This document shows positions 37,018-44,959 of a stretch of DNA of 64,000 nucleotides, piece after piece. Both the position numbers and the translations under genes were made by a program. This DNA comes from Chryseobacterium geocarposphaerae. Its GTDB lineage: Bacteria; Bacteroidota; Bacteroidia; Flavobacteriales; Weeksellaceae. The stretch is taken from the NCBI RefSeq assembly GCF_002797535.1, contig NZ_PGFD01000001.1, forward strand, positions 558,001 to 622,000. The letters are read 5' to 3'. Position 1 is the first letter of the stretch. Each line of letters starts with the position of its first letter. The notes beneath the pieces were generated by a model that searched no databases, was not told where the DNA came from, and was given only the letters and a program-made list of their open reading frames with translations.

Positions 37018-38171
37018 AAGAAATATTCCAAATCATAAAACGAGAAGCTCAAAGCGTTTCAAAAGATTCAAGTCTGTTTATGATTTTACTTTTGGCGCCT
37101 ATTGTTTATGCCTTTATGTATGGAAGCATTTATCTGAACAAAGGAGAGGAGAAAGTGAAGTTAGCCTTGATTGATGCAGATGGAACGGCAATATCAAGAT
37201 TGTTGACAGATCAACTCAATTCTACTCCGATGATTGATATAACTCCTGTTTCCGATATTTCTGAGGCTAACGAAAAACTATATAATGGAGAGGTTGAAGG
37301 ATATTTTTATATTCAGAAGGATATGGAAAAGTATATTCTTTCCCAAAAGCAGGTCAATGTAAATCTTGTTTTGAATGCTTCGCGATTTTTGCCTTCCAGC
37401 GATTTATTAAGCGCAGTTACCAAAGTTTGTCTTACGGTTGGAGCAGGTGTAAGAAAAACTTATTTCAACAAGCAAGGGATGAATGATGATCAGTCGATGA
37501 AAATGACCAATCCAATTAATATGGATTACCGTCCGTTGTACAATTCAGGGATGACGTATGGGGCTTTTTTATTACCTGGATTACTGGCCATAATTTTACA
37601 ACAGACTTTGCTGATAGGTGTTGCAGCTAGTTTTGCCTCTGAAAGAGAAGATAAAAAGCTTAGTAATCTTTATCAACTTTCAGGACGCAATATTTCTAAA
37701 TTACTTATTGGAAAGAGTAGTTTATATTTCATTGTTTTTATGATTTTCGGTTTGTTTTTTGCGACCATAAATTTTTCGGTCTTCGGAGTGAAAATAAGAG
37801 GGAATTATTTGGATTTGTCTTTATTAATGGCTCTTTTTATAGCTACAATACTGGTTTTTGGGATGTTAATCGGGAGTTTTTTAAAATCTAAGCTTTTCAC
37901 ATTTCAGGTTATGGTTTTTTCGTCTTATCCGATATTTTTGATAACGGGATATTCTATGCCATATCAGGCTTTACCTAAATTAGTACAATTTTTTTCAGAT
38001 ATGCTTCCAACAACACCTTTCCTAAAAGCGTATCTTTCAATAGTTCAGGCAGGAGGTAGTCTGGCAGACAATTTACCGTCAATACTTCACCTGACAGTTT
38101 TATTATTAATTTTTATGGTTTTATGTATGCTTAGATTTAAATTTATTATCAATTATAAATCAGGTAACTAA
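37014..38171 (+). CDS. ABC-2 type permease (YhhJ-like), second copy
   Basis: The 385-aa protein has the same layout as the first permease and is likely its dimer partner. It starts with GTG at 37014 inside the previous stop (GTGA overlap), so translation is coupled. No ATP-binding subunit lies in the operon or elsewhere in the window. It converges with the truncated SDR gene, overlapping its end by 4 nt. Confidence 0.85.
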   Translation: MKEIFQIIKREAQSVSKDSSLFMILLLAPIVYAFMYGSIYLNKGEEKVKLALIDADGTAISRLLTDQLNSTPMIDITPVSDISEANEKLYNGEVEGYFYIQKDMEKYILSQKQVNVNLVLNASRFLPSSDLLSAVTKVCLTVGAGVRKTYFNKQGMNDDQSMKMTNPINMDYRPLYNSGMTYGAFLLPGLLAIILQQTLLIGVAASFASEREDKKLSNLYQLSGRNISKLLIGKSSLYFIVFMIFGLFFATINFSVFGVKIRGNYLDLSLLMALFIATILVFGMLIGSFLKSKLFTFQVMVFSSYPIFLITGYSMPYQALPKLVQFFSDMLPTTPFLKAYLSIVQAGGSLADNLPSILHLTVLLLIFMVLCMLRFKFIINYKSGN

Positions 38172-38551
38172 TGTAGCGAGTGAGAGCTGTTTCTCCTGTG
38201 ATATGCGGCTATAAACCTGTTCCACTTGCCGAGTGCTTCATAGCCACTTAAATGAACAATTCTCTTCACCTTAGTCTCAAGAATAACTCTTTTGTAACTT
38301 TCTCCAATGATCTTATAATACTTGATCTGATCCTGCTGTTCATAATTAGGAAGAATCATACAATATACAGCATCTGCTTCCGAAAAGGATACTGCTAAAA
38401 ATCCAATAGCAGCAGTTGCTTTTAGACGTTCAATCTCCATCTTTCTTTCGGGATTGCTGCTGATTAATGTTACCGTATGTCCTTGTTTGATTAATTCTTG
38501 GCCTAATGGCTGCCCGATGTTCCCTAAAGAACCTGTAATTACTATTTTCAT
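38168..38551 (-). pseudogene. Truncated NmrA-like SDR remnant
   Basis: The 127-aa frame starts normally with VITGSLGNIGQPLGQELIKQGH, an NAD(P)-binding Rossmann motif, but usual members have about 280 residues. Conserved segments are shortened in the middle and the frame ends after FIAAYH with an unrelated tail. The end overlaps the neighbouring permease gene by 4 nt. It is best read as a broken copy rather than a functional reductase. Confidence 0.6.
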
Positions 38552-38826
38552 TCTTTTTATTTTTTATAGTTACAAAGTTCTTAAGGATCGAAGCGGCAAT
38601 TGTATCCAGATCTGTTTTTGTTGTATCCAAAGCGGATATATAAAGTTTTCAAGGGGAGGGAATATTCATTGCTTTTTAATTAACCAATTCCCTTAAATTA
38701 TAATAGTAGTAAATGAATAATAGATGAAAAAATATTTTTAAATTGTTTTCAAAAATAGATAATCATTAAAAGTAAAAATAGCTAACTTGAGTCTAAATAG
38801 ATTTTATAGTTTAAATAAGAAGATAA

Positions 38827-39093
38827 ATGATTGATGAAAATATTTTAGGAATTGCTGCCGGAACTTTAACTTCCGTTTCAATGCTACCTCAACTTATAAA
38901 GGTAATAAGAGAAAAAAATGTTGATGATTTGTCGTGGGTGATGATTCTGGTGCTTATCTTAGGACTCTCATTATGGGTGTGGTACGGGTTTCGGAAAGAT
39001 GAATTACCCATAATTTTATCAAATGCCTTTGCTATATTGGTAAATGGAACTCTCTTCATCTGTTACTTACTATATAAAAATAATGCTGATTGA
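38827..39093 (+). CDS. SemiSWEET sugar transporter (PQ-loop)
   Basis: An 88-aa protein with three membrane helices and the PQ-loop motif (MLPQLIKVIREKNVDDLSW) in the first one. This is the bacterial SemiSWEET size; such proteins form dimers that move small sugars down their gradient. The trailing NGTLF stretch is typical. No partner gene is evident. Confidence 0.85.
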   Translation: MIDENILGIAAGTLTSVSMLPQLIKVIREKNVDDLSWVMILVLILGLSLWVWYGFRKDELPIILSNAFAILVNGTLFICYLLYKNNAD

Positions 39094-39111
39094 ACGCTAT
39101 TTTTATTTTTA

Positions 39112-39127
39112 TACTTTGTTCAAAGTA
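39112..39127. promoter_or_regulatory. Palindrome before the Crp/Fnr gene
   Basis: TACTTTG-TT-CAAAGTA is a perfect 16-bp inverted repeat ending 16 bp before the start codon. It could be an autoregulatory site of the Crp/Fnr protein, and it overlaps a TTTG promoter-like word. Confidence 0.35.
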
Positions 39128-39143
39128 ATTTCTAAACAATATT

Positions 39144-39719
39144 ATGCATAATCAACTCATCCAACTTATTTCAGAACGTGCACAACTTTCAGATATTGAA
39201 AGAGAATTATACATTCAGTATTTTGAACCCGTCCTGTATCCCAAAAACAGAGTGATTGAAGAAGAAGGAAAAGTTCCTCAATATTTATATTTTGTGGTTT
39301 CAGGTTTTGTACGGCTGTTTCATTACAATGATAAAGGCGATGAGGTAACTACGCACATCAATTGTCCTCCGGGTTTTATTACTTCTTATTCCAACTTTAC
39401 AAATCAGACCCGATCAGATGAAAATCTGGAATGTATTACGGAATGCGAACTTTTACGTATTACAAAGACAGATCTTGATCTGCTTACTCAAAAAAGCCCT
39501 GCATTTAAAGATTTCAGTTTTTTAGTTTTTCAGAAATCGTTATCCTACAATGAGAAACGTGCGAAAGAACTGGCAACACTTACTGCAGAAAAGCGCTATT
39601 TAAAATTAATGACAGAACATCCTGAGTTGTTACACAATGTTCCTATGCAGTATATTGCTTCTTTTCTGGGCATGAATCCCAAAAGTTTGAGCCGTATCCG
39701 CAAACAGATTTTTAAGTAA
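39144..39719 (+). CDS. Crp/Fnr-family transcriptional regulator
   Basis: The 191-aa protein has a cyclic-nucleotide-binding-like beta barrel (about 25-120) and a C-terminal helix-turn-helix (MQYIASFLGMNPKSLSRIRKQIF). It is a typical Bacteroidota one-component regulator; the ligand is unknown. The reductase gene 63 bp downstream has the same direction and may be its target. Confidence 0.85.
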   Translation: MHNQLIQLISERAQLSDIERELYIQYFEPVLYPKNRVIEEEGKVPQYLYFVVSGFVRLFHYNDKGDEVTTHINCPPGFITSYSNFTNQTRSDENLECITECELLRITKTDLDLLTQKSPAFKDFSFLVFQKSLSYNEKRAKELATLTAEKRYLKLMTEHPELLHNVPMQYIASFLGMNPKSLSRIRKQIFK

Positions 39720-39782
39720 CATTTGTGAAGTGATTTTGAATAAGCAAGGATGAACTTTGCAGTAGTATTTAAAATCAATAAA

Positions 39783-40793
39783 ATGACAAGTAAGAATTTA
39801 GTATTAGTGTCCGGAGCAAATGGGCATTTAGGCAACAATCTGGTAAGGTTACTCATTAAAAAAGGATTTCAGGTTCGCGCATCCGTTCGTAATATCAAAA
39901 ATAAAGACTGTTTTAAAGATTTGGACTGTGAAGTGGTGCAGGCAGATATCACCGACAAAGCTTCATTTGTAAAAGCTCTCCAGGGAGTTCATACATTTTA
40001 TGCTGTAGGTGCTTCATTTAAATTGTGGGCCAAAGATCCTAAAAAAGAAATCTACGATGTCAATATGGAAGGAACCCGTAATACGATCGAAGCCGCTGCT
40101 GAAGCGGGGGTAAAAAGAATTGTGTATGTGAGTTCCATCGCAGCTTTAGATTATACCAATCTCCCTACTAAAGAGAGTAATGGATACAACCCGGACAGAA
40201 GAGATATGTATTATAATTCTAAGAATGATGGCGAAAAGCTGGCTTTTCAGCTCGCTAAAGAATTAGGAATTGAATTGGTGTCCGTAATGCCCGGAGCAAT
40301 GATTGGTAGTGAAGCATTTCTCCCGTTGAATATCTCTTATGGCGTACTGGGATTAATTTTAAACAAGCAAATACCGATGGATACCAAAATAACGCTGAAT
40401 TGGGTAGATGTAAAAGATGTTGCGGAAGGTTGCTATCTTGCCGCAGAAAAAGGGCGATCCGGAGAGCGTTATATTTTAGCCAACGAAAAATGTATGACCA
40501 TTACCGATACTACCAAACTGGCTCAAAAGCTTTATCCGGAACTGAAAATCAAAGTGCCTGGTTCTGTTCCTAAATTTGTCCTGTATGTAATTGCAGGTGT
40601 AATGGAACTTTCAGCTAAAATCAGTGGAAAACCTCCGGTACTAAGCGTTAAAGATATTGCAATGTTTTCAGGATTACAGCAGAACTTCGATATTTCAAAA
40701 TCAAGAAACGAATTGGGTTTTAATCCTAAGAGTCCGGAACAAACGGTAAAAGAAGCTTTAGCCTATCTCATGGAACATAAAAATTTGCTATAA
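39783..40793 (+). CDS. NAD(P)-dependent epimerase/reductase (dihydroflavonol reductase-like SDR)
   Basis: A 336-aa extended short-chain dehydrogenase. It has the SGANGHLGNNLV nucleotide motif (about 8-19), the serine of YVSSIAAL and the YYNSK catalytic tyrosine/lysine. The substrate is unknown; the closest known roles are dihydroflavonol-4-reductase-like or 3-beta-hydroxysteroid-like reduction. The ATG at 39783 is used; the upstream ATG at 39750 overlaps a GAACTTTG promoter-like word. Confidence 0.82.
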   Translation: MTSKNLVLVSGANGHLGNNLVRLLIKKGFQVRASVRNIKNKDCFKDLDCEVVQADITDKASFVKALQGVHTFYAVGASFKLWAKDPKKEIYDVNMEGTRNTIEAAAEAGVKRIVYVSSIAALDYTNLPTKESNGYNPDRRDMYYNSKNDGEKLAFQLAKELGIELVSVMPGAMIGSEAFLPLNISYGVLGLILNKQIPMDTKITLNWVDVKDVAEGCYLAAEKGRSGERYILANEKCMTITDTTKLAQKLYPELKIKVPGSVPKFVLYVIAGVMELSAKISGKPPVLSVKDIAMFSGLQQNFDISKSRNELGFNPKSPEQTVKEALAYLMEHKNLL

Positions 40794-40836
40794 ATATATA
40801 ATTTGTAACATTTTTGAACATAAATTGATTAATTAT

Positions 40837-40865
40837 AAAATGGCTATCAACAGATAGTCATTTTT
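40837..40865 (+). terminator. Terminator after the SDR gene
   Basis: AAAATGGCTATC and GATAGTCATTTT form an 11-of-12-bp stem with a 4-nt loop followed by a T run. It separates the reductase from the HdeD gene. The rest of the 332-bp gap (40794-41125) shows nothing else recognisable. Confidence 0.75.
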
Positions 40866-41125
40866 GTTTCATAAATAGATATCAAGCATTGGGCAAATTT
40901 TTTCTTTTTTGAATAAATATCATAAGGTTAAATGTCTTGTATTCAGATATTTTACGTAAATTAGAACAGCTGAAGAAAATTTTTTATGAAGTAGTGAAGA
41001 CTTTGCCGTCAACATAAATCATTTACATTTCTTTTACGCAGAATTTCCCGAAGCTACTGATAAAAATATAAACACGGACCCGCCGAACACCGTATTGCAA
41101 AGTAGGCACTAAAAATTTATTCATT

Positions 41126-41758
41126 ATGCCCAATCTGTTAAAATCATTCAGAAACTCTGTGAAGCATTGGTATGTTCCTCTGATTTTGGGAATTATTTTT
41201 ATCGTTTGTGGACTTTATGTATTCTCTTCACCTCTTGGAACTTATGTGGCCCTATCACTATTATTTAGTGTATCTTTTATCGTTTCAGGAATATTCGATA
41301 TCTTTTTTTCCATTGAGAATCGAAAGTCGATGAACGGGTGGGGATGGTATTTGGTGAGTGGACTTTTATCCTTAATTATGGGTGTTTACTTAGTGAGTTA
41401 CCCTAAAATATCAATGGCAATACTTCCCTTCATTGTAGGGCTTACAGTTATGTTCCGCTCTTTCCAGTTATTGGGGATTTCTTTCGATTTAAAAGATGCT
41501 CATGTTCTTCGTTGGGGTAATCTTGCTATTTTCAGTATTCTCGGGATTATTCTTTCTTTCCTCCTTTTGGCTAATCCTATATTTTCAGGAATGTCGCTGG
41601 TGGTGGTTACCGGATTATCCTTTGTTTTTGTTGGAGTAGCTTCTGTTATTCTAGCTTTTGATCTTAAAAAACTTAAAAATTTCCCTAATAAATTAAGTGA
41701 CGAGATAAAGCAGAAAATAGAAAATCTTCAGGAAGAAATTAATGAAAGAATGAAATAA
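41126..41758 (+). CDS. HdeD-family (DUF308) membrane protein
   Basis: The 210-aa protein has about six membrane helices in three HdeD/DUF308 hairpins and a charged C-terminal tail (about 190-210). The family is linked to acid resistance in E. coli, but the molecular role is unclear. It converges with the end of the polyketide operon, with 49 bp between the stops and no obvious terminator. Confidence 0.75.
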   Translation: MPNLLKSFRNSVKHWYVPLILGIIFIVCGLYVFSSPLGTYVALSLLFSVSFIVSGIFDIFFSIENRKSMNGWGWYLVSGLLSLIMGVYLVSYPKISMAILPFIVGLTVMFRSFQLLGISFDLKDAHVLRWGNLAIFSILGIILSFLLLANPIFSGMSLVVVTGLSFVFVGVASVILAFDLKKLKNFPNKLSDEIKQKIENLQEEINERMK

Positions 41759-41807
41759 AAGTTTTTATATAGATAAACAAAGATAAACTGCATTCGGTCA
41801 CATTATA

Positions 41808-42362
41808 TTAACCATTATTCACTTCAACTGAATCTAATATGACACGTTTATTTAAGTAATTTTTCAGCGTTCTAATGGGAAGATAAGTAAACAATACCGA
41901 AAGTATTCCGGCTAAACTTCCGACCAAAATAGCCATTGCTGTCGGGTTTAGTTTATAATATTTTGATAAAATAAACTGGGCAAACAGCAAGCTGGATAAA
42001 ACCAATACACCTGTAACCAGTCCGTTTAAAATACTCAGTTTAGTCAGTAATTTTTTTAAATTAAGCTGATCATCGACTTCAAACTCAATTGCTTTTTGAT
42101 GTGCTGCATCGGTCACTCTTTTGATAATATCAATCGTAAGAACAACCGGTAAAAAAATAGCCATAGGTAAGGTAAGGCGAGCTAAACTCTGTGTACAGGC
42201 AAAAAAATGAGTATAGCCTAATTCATTAAAACTGGCATAAGCAATGATAAAATTAAAAAATACGTTCGGAATCAAATAGATAAGCATCCGCTTTTTCAGA
42301 AAGCGGTTGAGTGTTGTTTTTTTGAGTGGTTTTGGTTGAGCTTTTTTTATTTTAAATTTCAT
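41808..42362 (-). CDS. Four-helix membrane protein, end of the polyketide operon
   Basis: A 184-aa protein with a basic N-terminus (rich in Lys) and four hydrophobic segments (about 30-47, 63-85, 112-133, 140-163). No family is recognised. It overlaps the second acyltransferase gene by 4 nt (ATGA), so it is translated with the biosynthetic operon. A role in transport or in holding late-stage enzymes at the membrane is a guess from position. Confidence 0.7.
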   Translation of the reverse strand: MKFKIKKAQPKPLKKTTLNRFLKKRMLIYLIPNVFFNFIIAYASFNELGYTHFFACTQSLARLTLPMAIFLPVVLTIDIIKRVTDAAHQKAIEFEVDDQLNLKKLLTKLSILNGLVTGVLVLSSLLFAQFILSKYYKLNPTAMAILVGSLAGILSVLFTYLPIRTLKNYLNKRVILDSVEVNNG

Positions 42363-43603
42363 GACGTCAGGAGCTCAATAGCTTTATCTTTTATTTTTTT
42401 TGCATCTTCTTTCGGAAGAAAATCTTCATTAGACATAAAGGTGAAATCCATTTGCTGATTATAAGTCGTTACTACTAAAGTATTGGAATTCAGCCACGGA
42501 AATGCAACTGTCGGGCTGTAAATGGTTTCCAGCTTAAAATTTTTATACTCATTCGGAATATCTATTTTACCCATATTCGACAACGTAATATCATGTCCGC
42601 CTTTGCCGGATTTTAATAATGAAATCATACGATCAACAACCGGATGCATATTTTCACCCATCCACAGCAATTCCCTTGCTTCCGTCTTTCCTATTTTTTC
42701 AACTAAATCTTTCTTGATCTGTTGCGCATTTTCAAGTAAATTCTGCCCTTTTTTCAAAGACAATTCAACTGTCGGCGCAAATGCAAAGATATGATCTTGC
42801 TTGATTTCCGGAATAAAATTTCGAACATCTACCGGGCTTATCACTTTTCCTTTTGCCTTTTTACCCTGAAATTCTTTGAACGCTTCCATAAAGGCCGCAC
42901 ACAACAAAGAATGAACGGAAATCCCGTTGACTTTACATTTATCAACTATTTTTTTGGAAATAACAGTGTCAAGTTTTCTGTGAAGAGCGTAGTTTTTTCC
43001 GGAATTTCTTTTTTTACTTTTAGACTGAATGAAAAAGAATAATTTGGCCATAATTAAATATAATCTAGCTTTTCGCTGGTTTTTTTTCAGATTGAAATCA
43101 GCAGGCAGAAAATCATCAACGGAGCTGAATGTCTGATAAGAGCCCAATTCTGCAGAAGGATCATCCAGTAAAGAACAAAGTTCTCGTAGTAAGTTGATAC
43201 CGGTTGTTCCATCGCAGATAGAATGGGGCATTACCCAAAGAATTTCAGAAACAGCTGATCCTTTTACCCAAACAATCTGGACCAGTGGTTTTTTCGGATC
43301 TTCAAAAATTCTGTACCATTCATTTTCAGATTCGGACAGCCAGTCCTGATCTGTTTTTCGTTCAACAATACGGAGCGGAATTGGTAAAATATCATTTTCT
43401 TCAACAAAGAAGGGATATTTTGCGTTTTTATGATCAATATAGGCTCTTAGTAATGGATGTTTCCGCTGGATTTTATCTAAAGCAATTTTAAAATGATCTT
43501 CAGAAATTACCCCATTAATTTTAACTGTAAATACACAATTTACAGGAGTTTTAGAATCAACGTACATGATTCTTTCTACCATCATTAGTTTTCGTTTAAT
43601 CAT
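42359..43603 (-). CDS. Condensation/PapA-like acyltransferase 2
   Basis: The 414-aa protein has the condensation-domain acyltransferase fold of PapA/alcohol acyltransferase-type enzymes. The core motif reads PHSICDG (126-132): the catalytic second histidine (127), Asp131 and Gly132 remain, but the first His of HHxxxDG is proline. It is a diverged paralogue of the next gene upstream (shared WLxESxxEWYxxF, SPVDVRxFxxxIKxDHIFAF, LSNxGxIxIxxEYKxFxLExIxSPxV patterns). It likely moves an acyl group from a carrier to a hydroxyl or amine of the product. Confidence 0.75.
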   Translation of the reverse strand: MIKRKLMMVERIMYVDSKTPVNCVFTVKINGVISEDHFKIALDKIQRKHPLLRAYIDHKNAKYPFFVEENDILPIPLRIVERKTDQDWLSESENEWYRIFEDPKKPLVQIVWVKGSAVSEILWVMPHSICDGTTGINLLRELCSLLDDPSAELGSYQTFSSVDDFLPADFNLKKNQRKARLYLIMAKLFFFIQSKSKKRNSGKNYALHRKLDTVISKKIVDKCKVNGISVHSLLCAAFMEAFKEFQGKKAKGKVISPVDVRNFIPEIKQDHIFAFAPTVELSLKKGQNLLENAQQIKKDLVEKIGKTEARELLWMGENMHPVVDRMISLLKSGKGGHDITLSNMGKIDIPNEYKNFKLETIYSPTVAFPWLNSNTLVVTTYNQQMDFTFMSNEDFLPKEDAKKIKDKAIELLTS

Positions 43604-44867
43604 AGGCCGCTACAGATTCCAGTTTTTGTTTTATGATGGTAATGACTTCGTCACGAATTGCCAAAGCTTCAGTTTGAGGTAAATACCCTTCGCTTCCCAT
43701 GAAAGCAAAATCCATTTCTCCACGGAATGTGGAGGTTACCATTGTTGTTGTATTTCCCAAAGGTCCGATGACGGACGGACTGAATATGTTTTCCAGTGTA
43801 AATTCCTTGTATTCATGAGCAATTGGAATGCGACCCAAATTAGAAAACATACAATCATTGGTAGATTTTCCGTTTTTCAATAATTTAGTAAAATTCGTCA
43901 ATGCATCATGAGCAGATTCCATGACCATCATCGTGATGTAGGGATTTAATTTTGATGTTTTTTTCTCAACAGCTTCCTGCATCAGTTTTAAGTTTTCTTC
44001 AAAACCTAATTTTTTGTTTAAAGAGACCACAATCATCAATCCAAAAGCGAAAATGTGATCGGCTTTGATCTGATCAGCAAAACGTCTGATATCAACAGGG
44101 CATGAAACCTTATTAAAAGCCTTCTCTTTTCTGGTTTTTTGAAATGCTTTTAAGATTGTTGCACAGAGAAAAGTATTGACAGTCACTTTTTGAAATTTGC
44201 AATAATCAATCAGTTCTTTACTTGTCTCTTTATCAAACTTCCAGTTGATCAAATAATCGCTTTGTCGGTCAGTCGTTTTTTTATTAACAGGGATATATTT
44301 GATAGCCGTTGCAGCCAATCGCCCAATCATTTTTGCTTTAAATTGTTGCTTACGGTTGTTCAAAATTTCGTTGGGAACTACGTCATGAATTCCCAAAATC
44401 GGATCTTCAACGCCAATGTCGTAATTCGGATCGTCCAGTACTTTTAAAAATTCATCCAGAACAGCCATGGCAGAACCTCCATCACATAAGCAATGATGGA
44501 ACACAAACATCATATCTGAAATTTCTTCACCTTTGATCCAGACAAATCGCATGAGTGGCTGTTCTTTGTAATTAAACATTTTATACCACTCTTTTTTCGA
44601 TTCTTCCAGCCAGTCATTTTCATCTTTTCGGGCTAAAATCCGGATGGAAATTTTTACTTTTTCTGAAACCTCAAACCACGGAACATTCTTTTCATCATGT
44701 TGAATAACAGCCTTTAACCAAGGATGTTTATTCTGAATCTTTTCTAAGGCATACTGAATATCTTTCAAGACAAATGCTCCTCTTAACCTGAAAGGGATCA
44801 CCGTGTTGAAGGGCTCAGTACCGTCGCCAAGCAACATTCTTTCACCAAATAACAATCTTCTTTTCAT
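43596..44867 (-). CDS. Condensation/PapA-like acyltransferase 1
   Basis: A 423-aa enzyme of the condensation-domain superfamily with an intact HHCLCDG motif (His124, His125, Asp129, Gly130). There is no adenylation or thiolation domain, so it is not part of an NRPS; stand-alone enzymes of this kind (such as PapA5) esterify polyketides or transfer acyl groups from ACP or CoA. It overlaps the second copy by 8 nt. The two would be well suited to adding acyl chains to a glycosylated or hydroxylated lipid. Confidence 0.78.
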   Translation of the reverse strand: MKRRLLFGERMLLGDGTEPFNTVIPFRLRGAFVLKDIQYALEKIQNKHPWLKAVIQHDEKNVPWFEVSEKVKISIRILARKDENDWLEESKKEWYKMFNYKEQPLMRFVWIKGEEISDMMFVFHHCLCDGGSAMAVLDEFLKVLDDPNYDIGVEDPILGIHDVVPNEILNNRKQQFKAKMIGRLAATAIKYIPVNKKTTDRQSDYLINWKFDKETSKELIDYCKFQKVTVNTFLCATILKAFQKTRKEKAFNKVSCPVDIRRFADQIKADHIFAFGLMIVVSLNKKLGFEENLKLMQEAVEKKTSKLNPYITMMVMESAHDALTNFTKLLKNGKSTNDCMFSNLGRIPIAHEYKEFTLENIFSPSVIGPLGNTTTMVTSTFRGEMDFAFMGSEGYLPQTEALAIRDEVITIIKQKLESVAAYD

Positions 44868-44959
44868 ATGTAATTGTTTATTGTTTTTTAATGGCCATAT
44901 GGAATCGCTTATCTTTGTTATTCATTGTATCTAAATTGGTTAAGGGCGATTTCATAGGC

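Noticed and set aside
42359..44867. NRPS condensation domains
   Set aside because: There is no adenylation or peptidyl-carrier domain in the operon.
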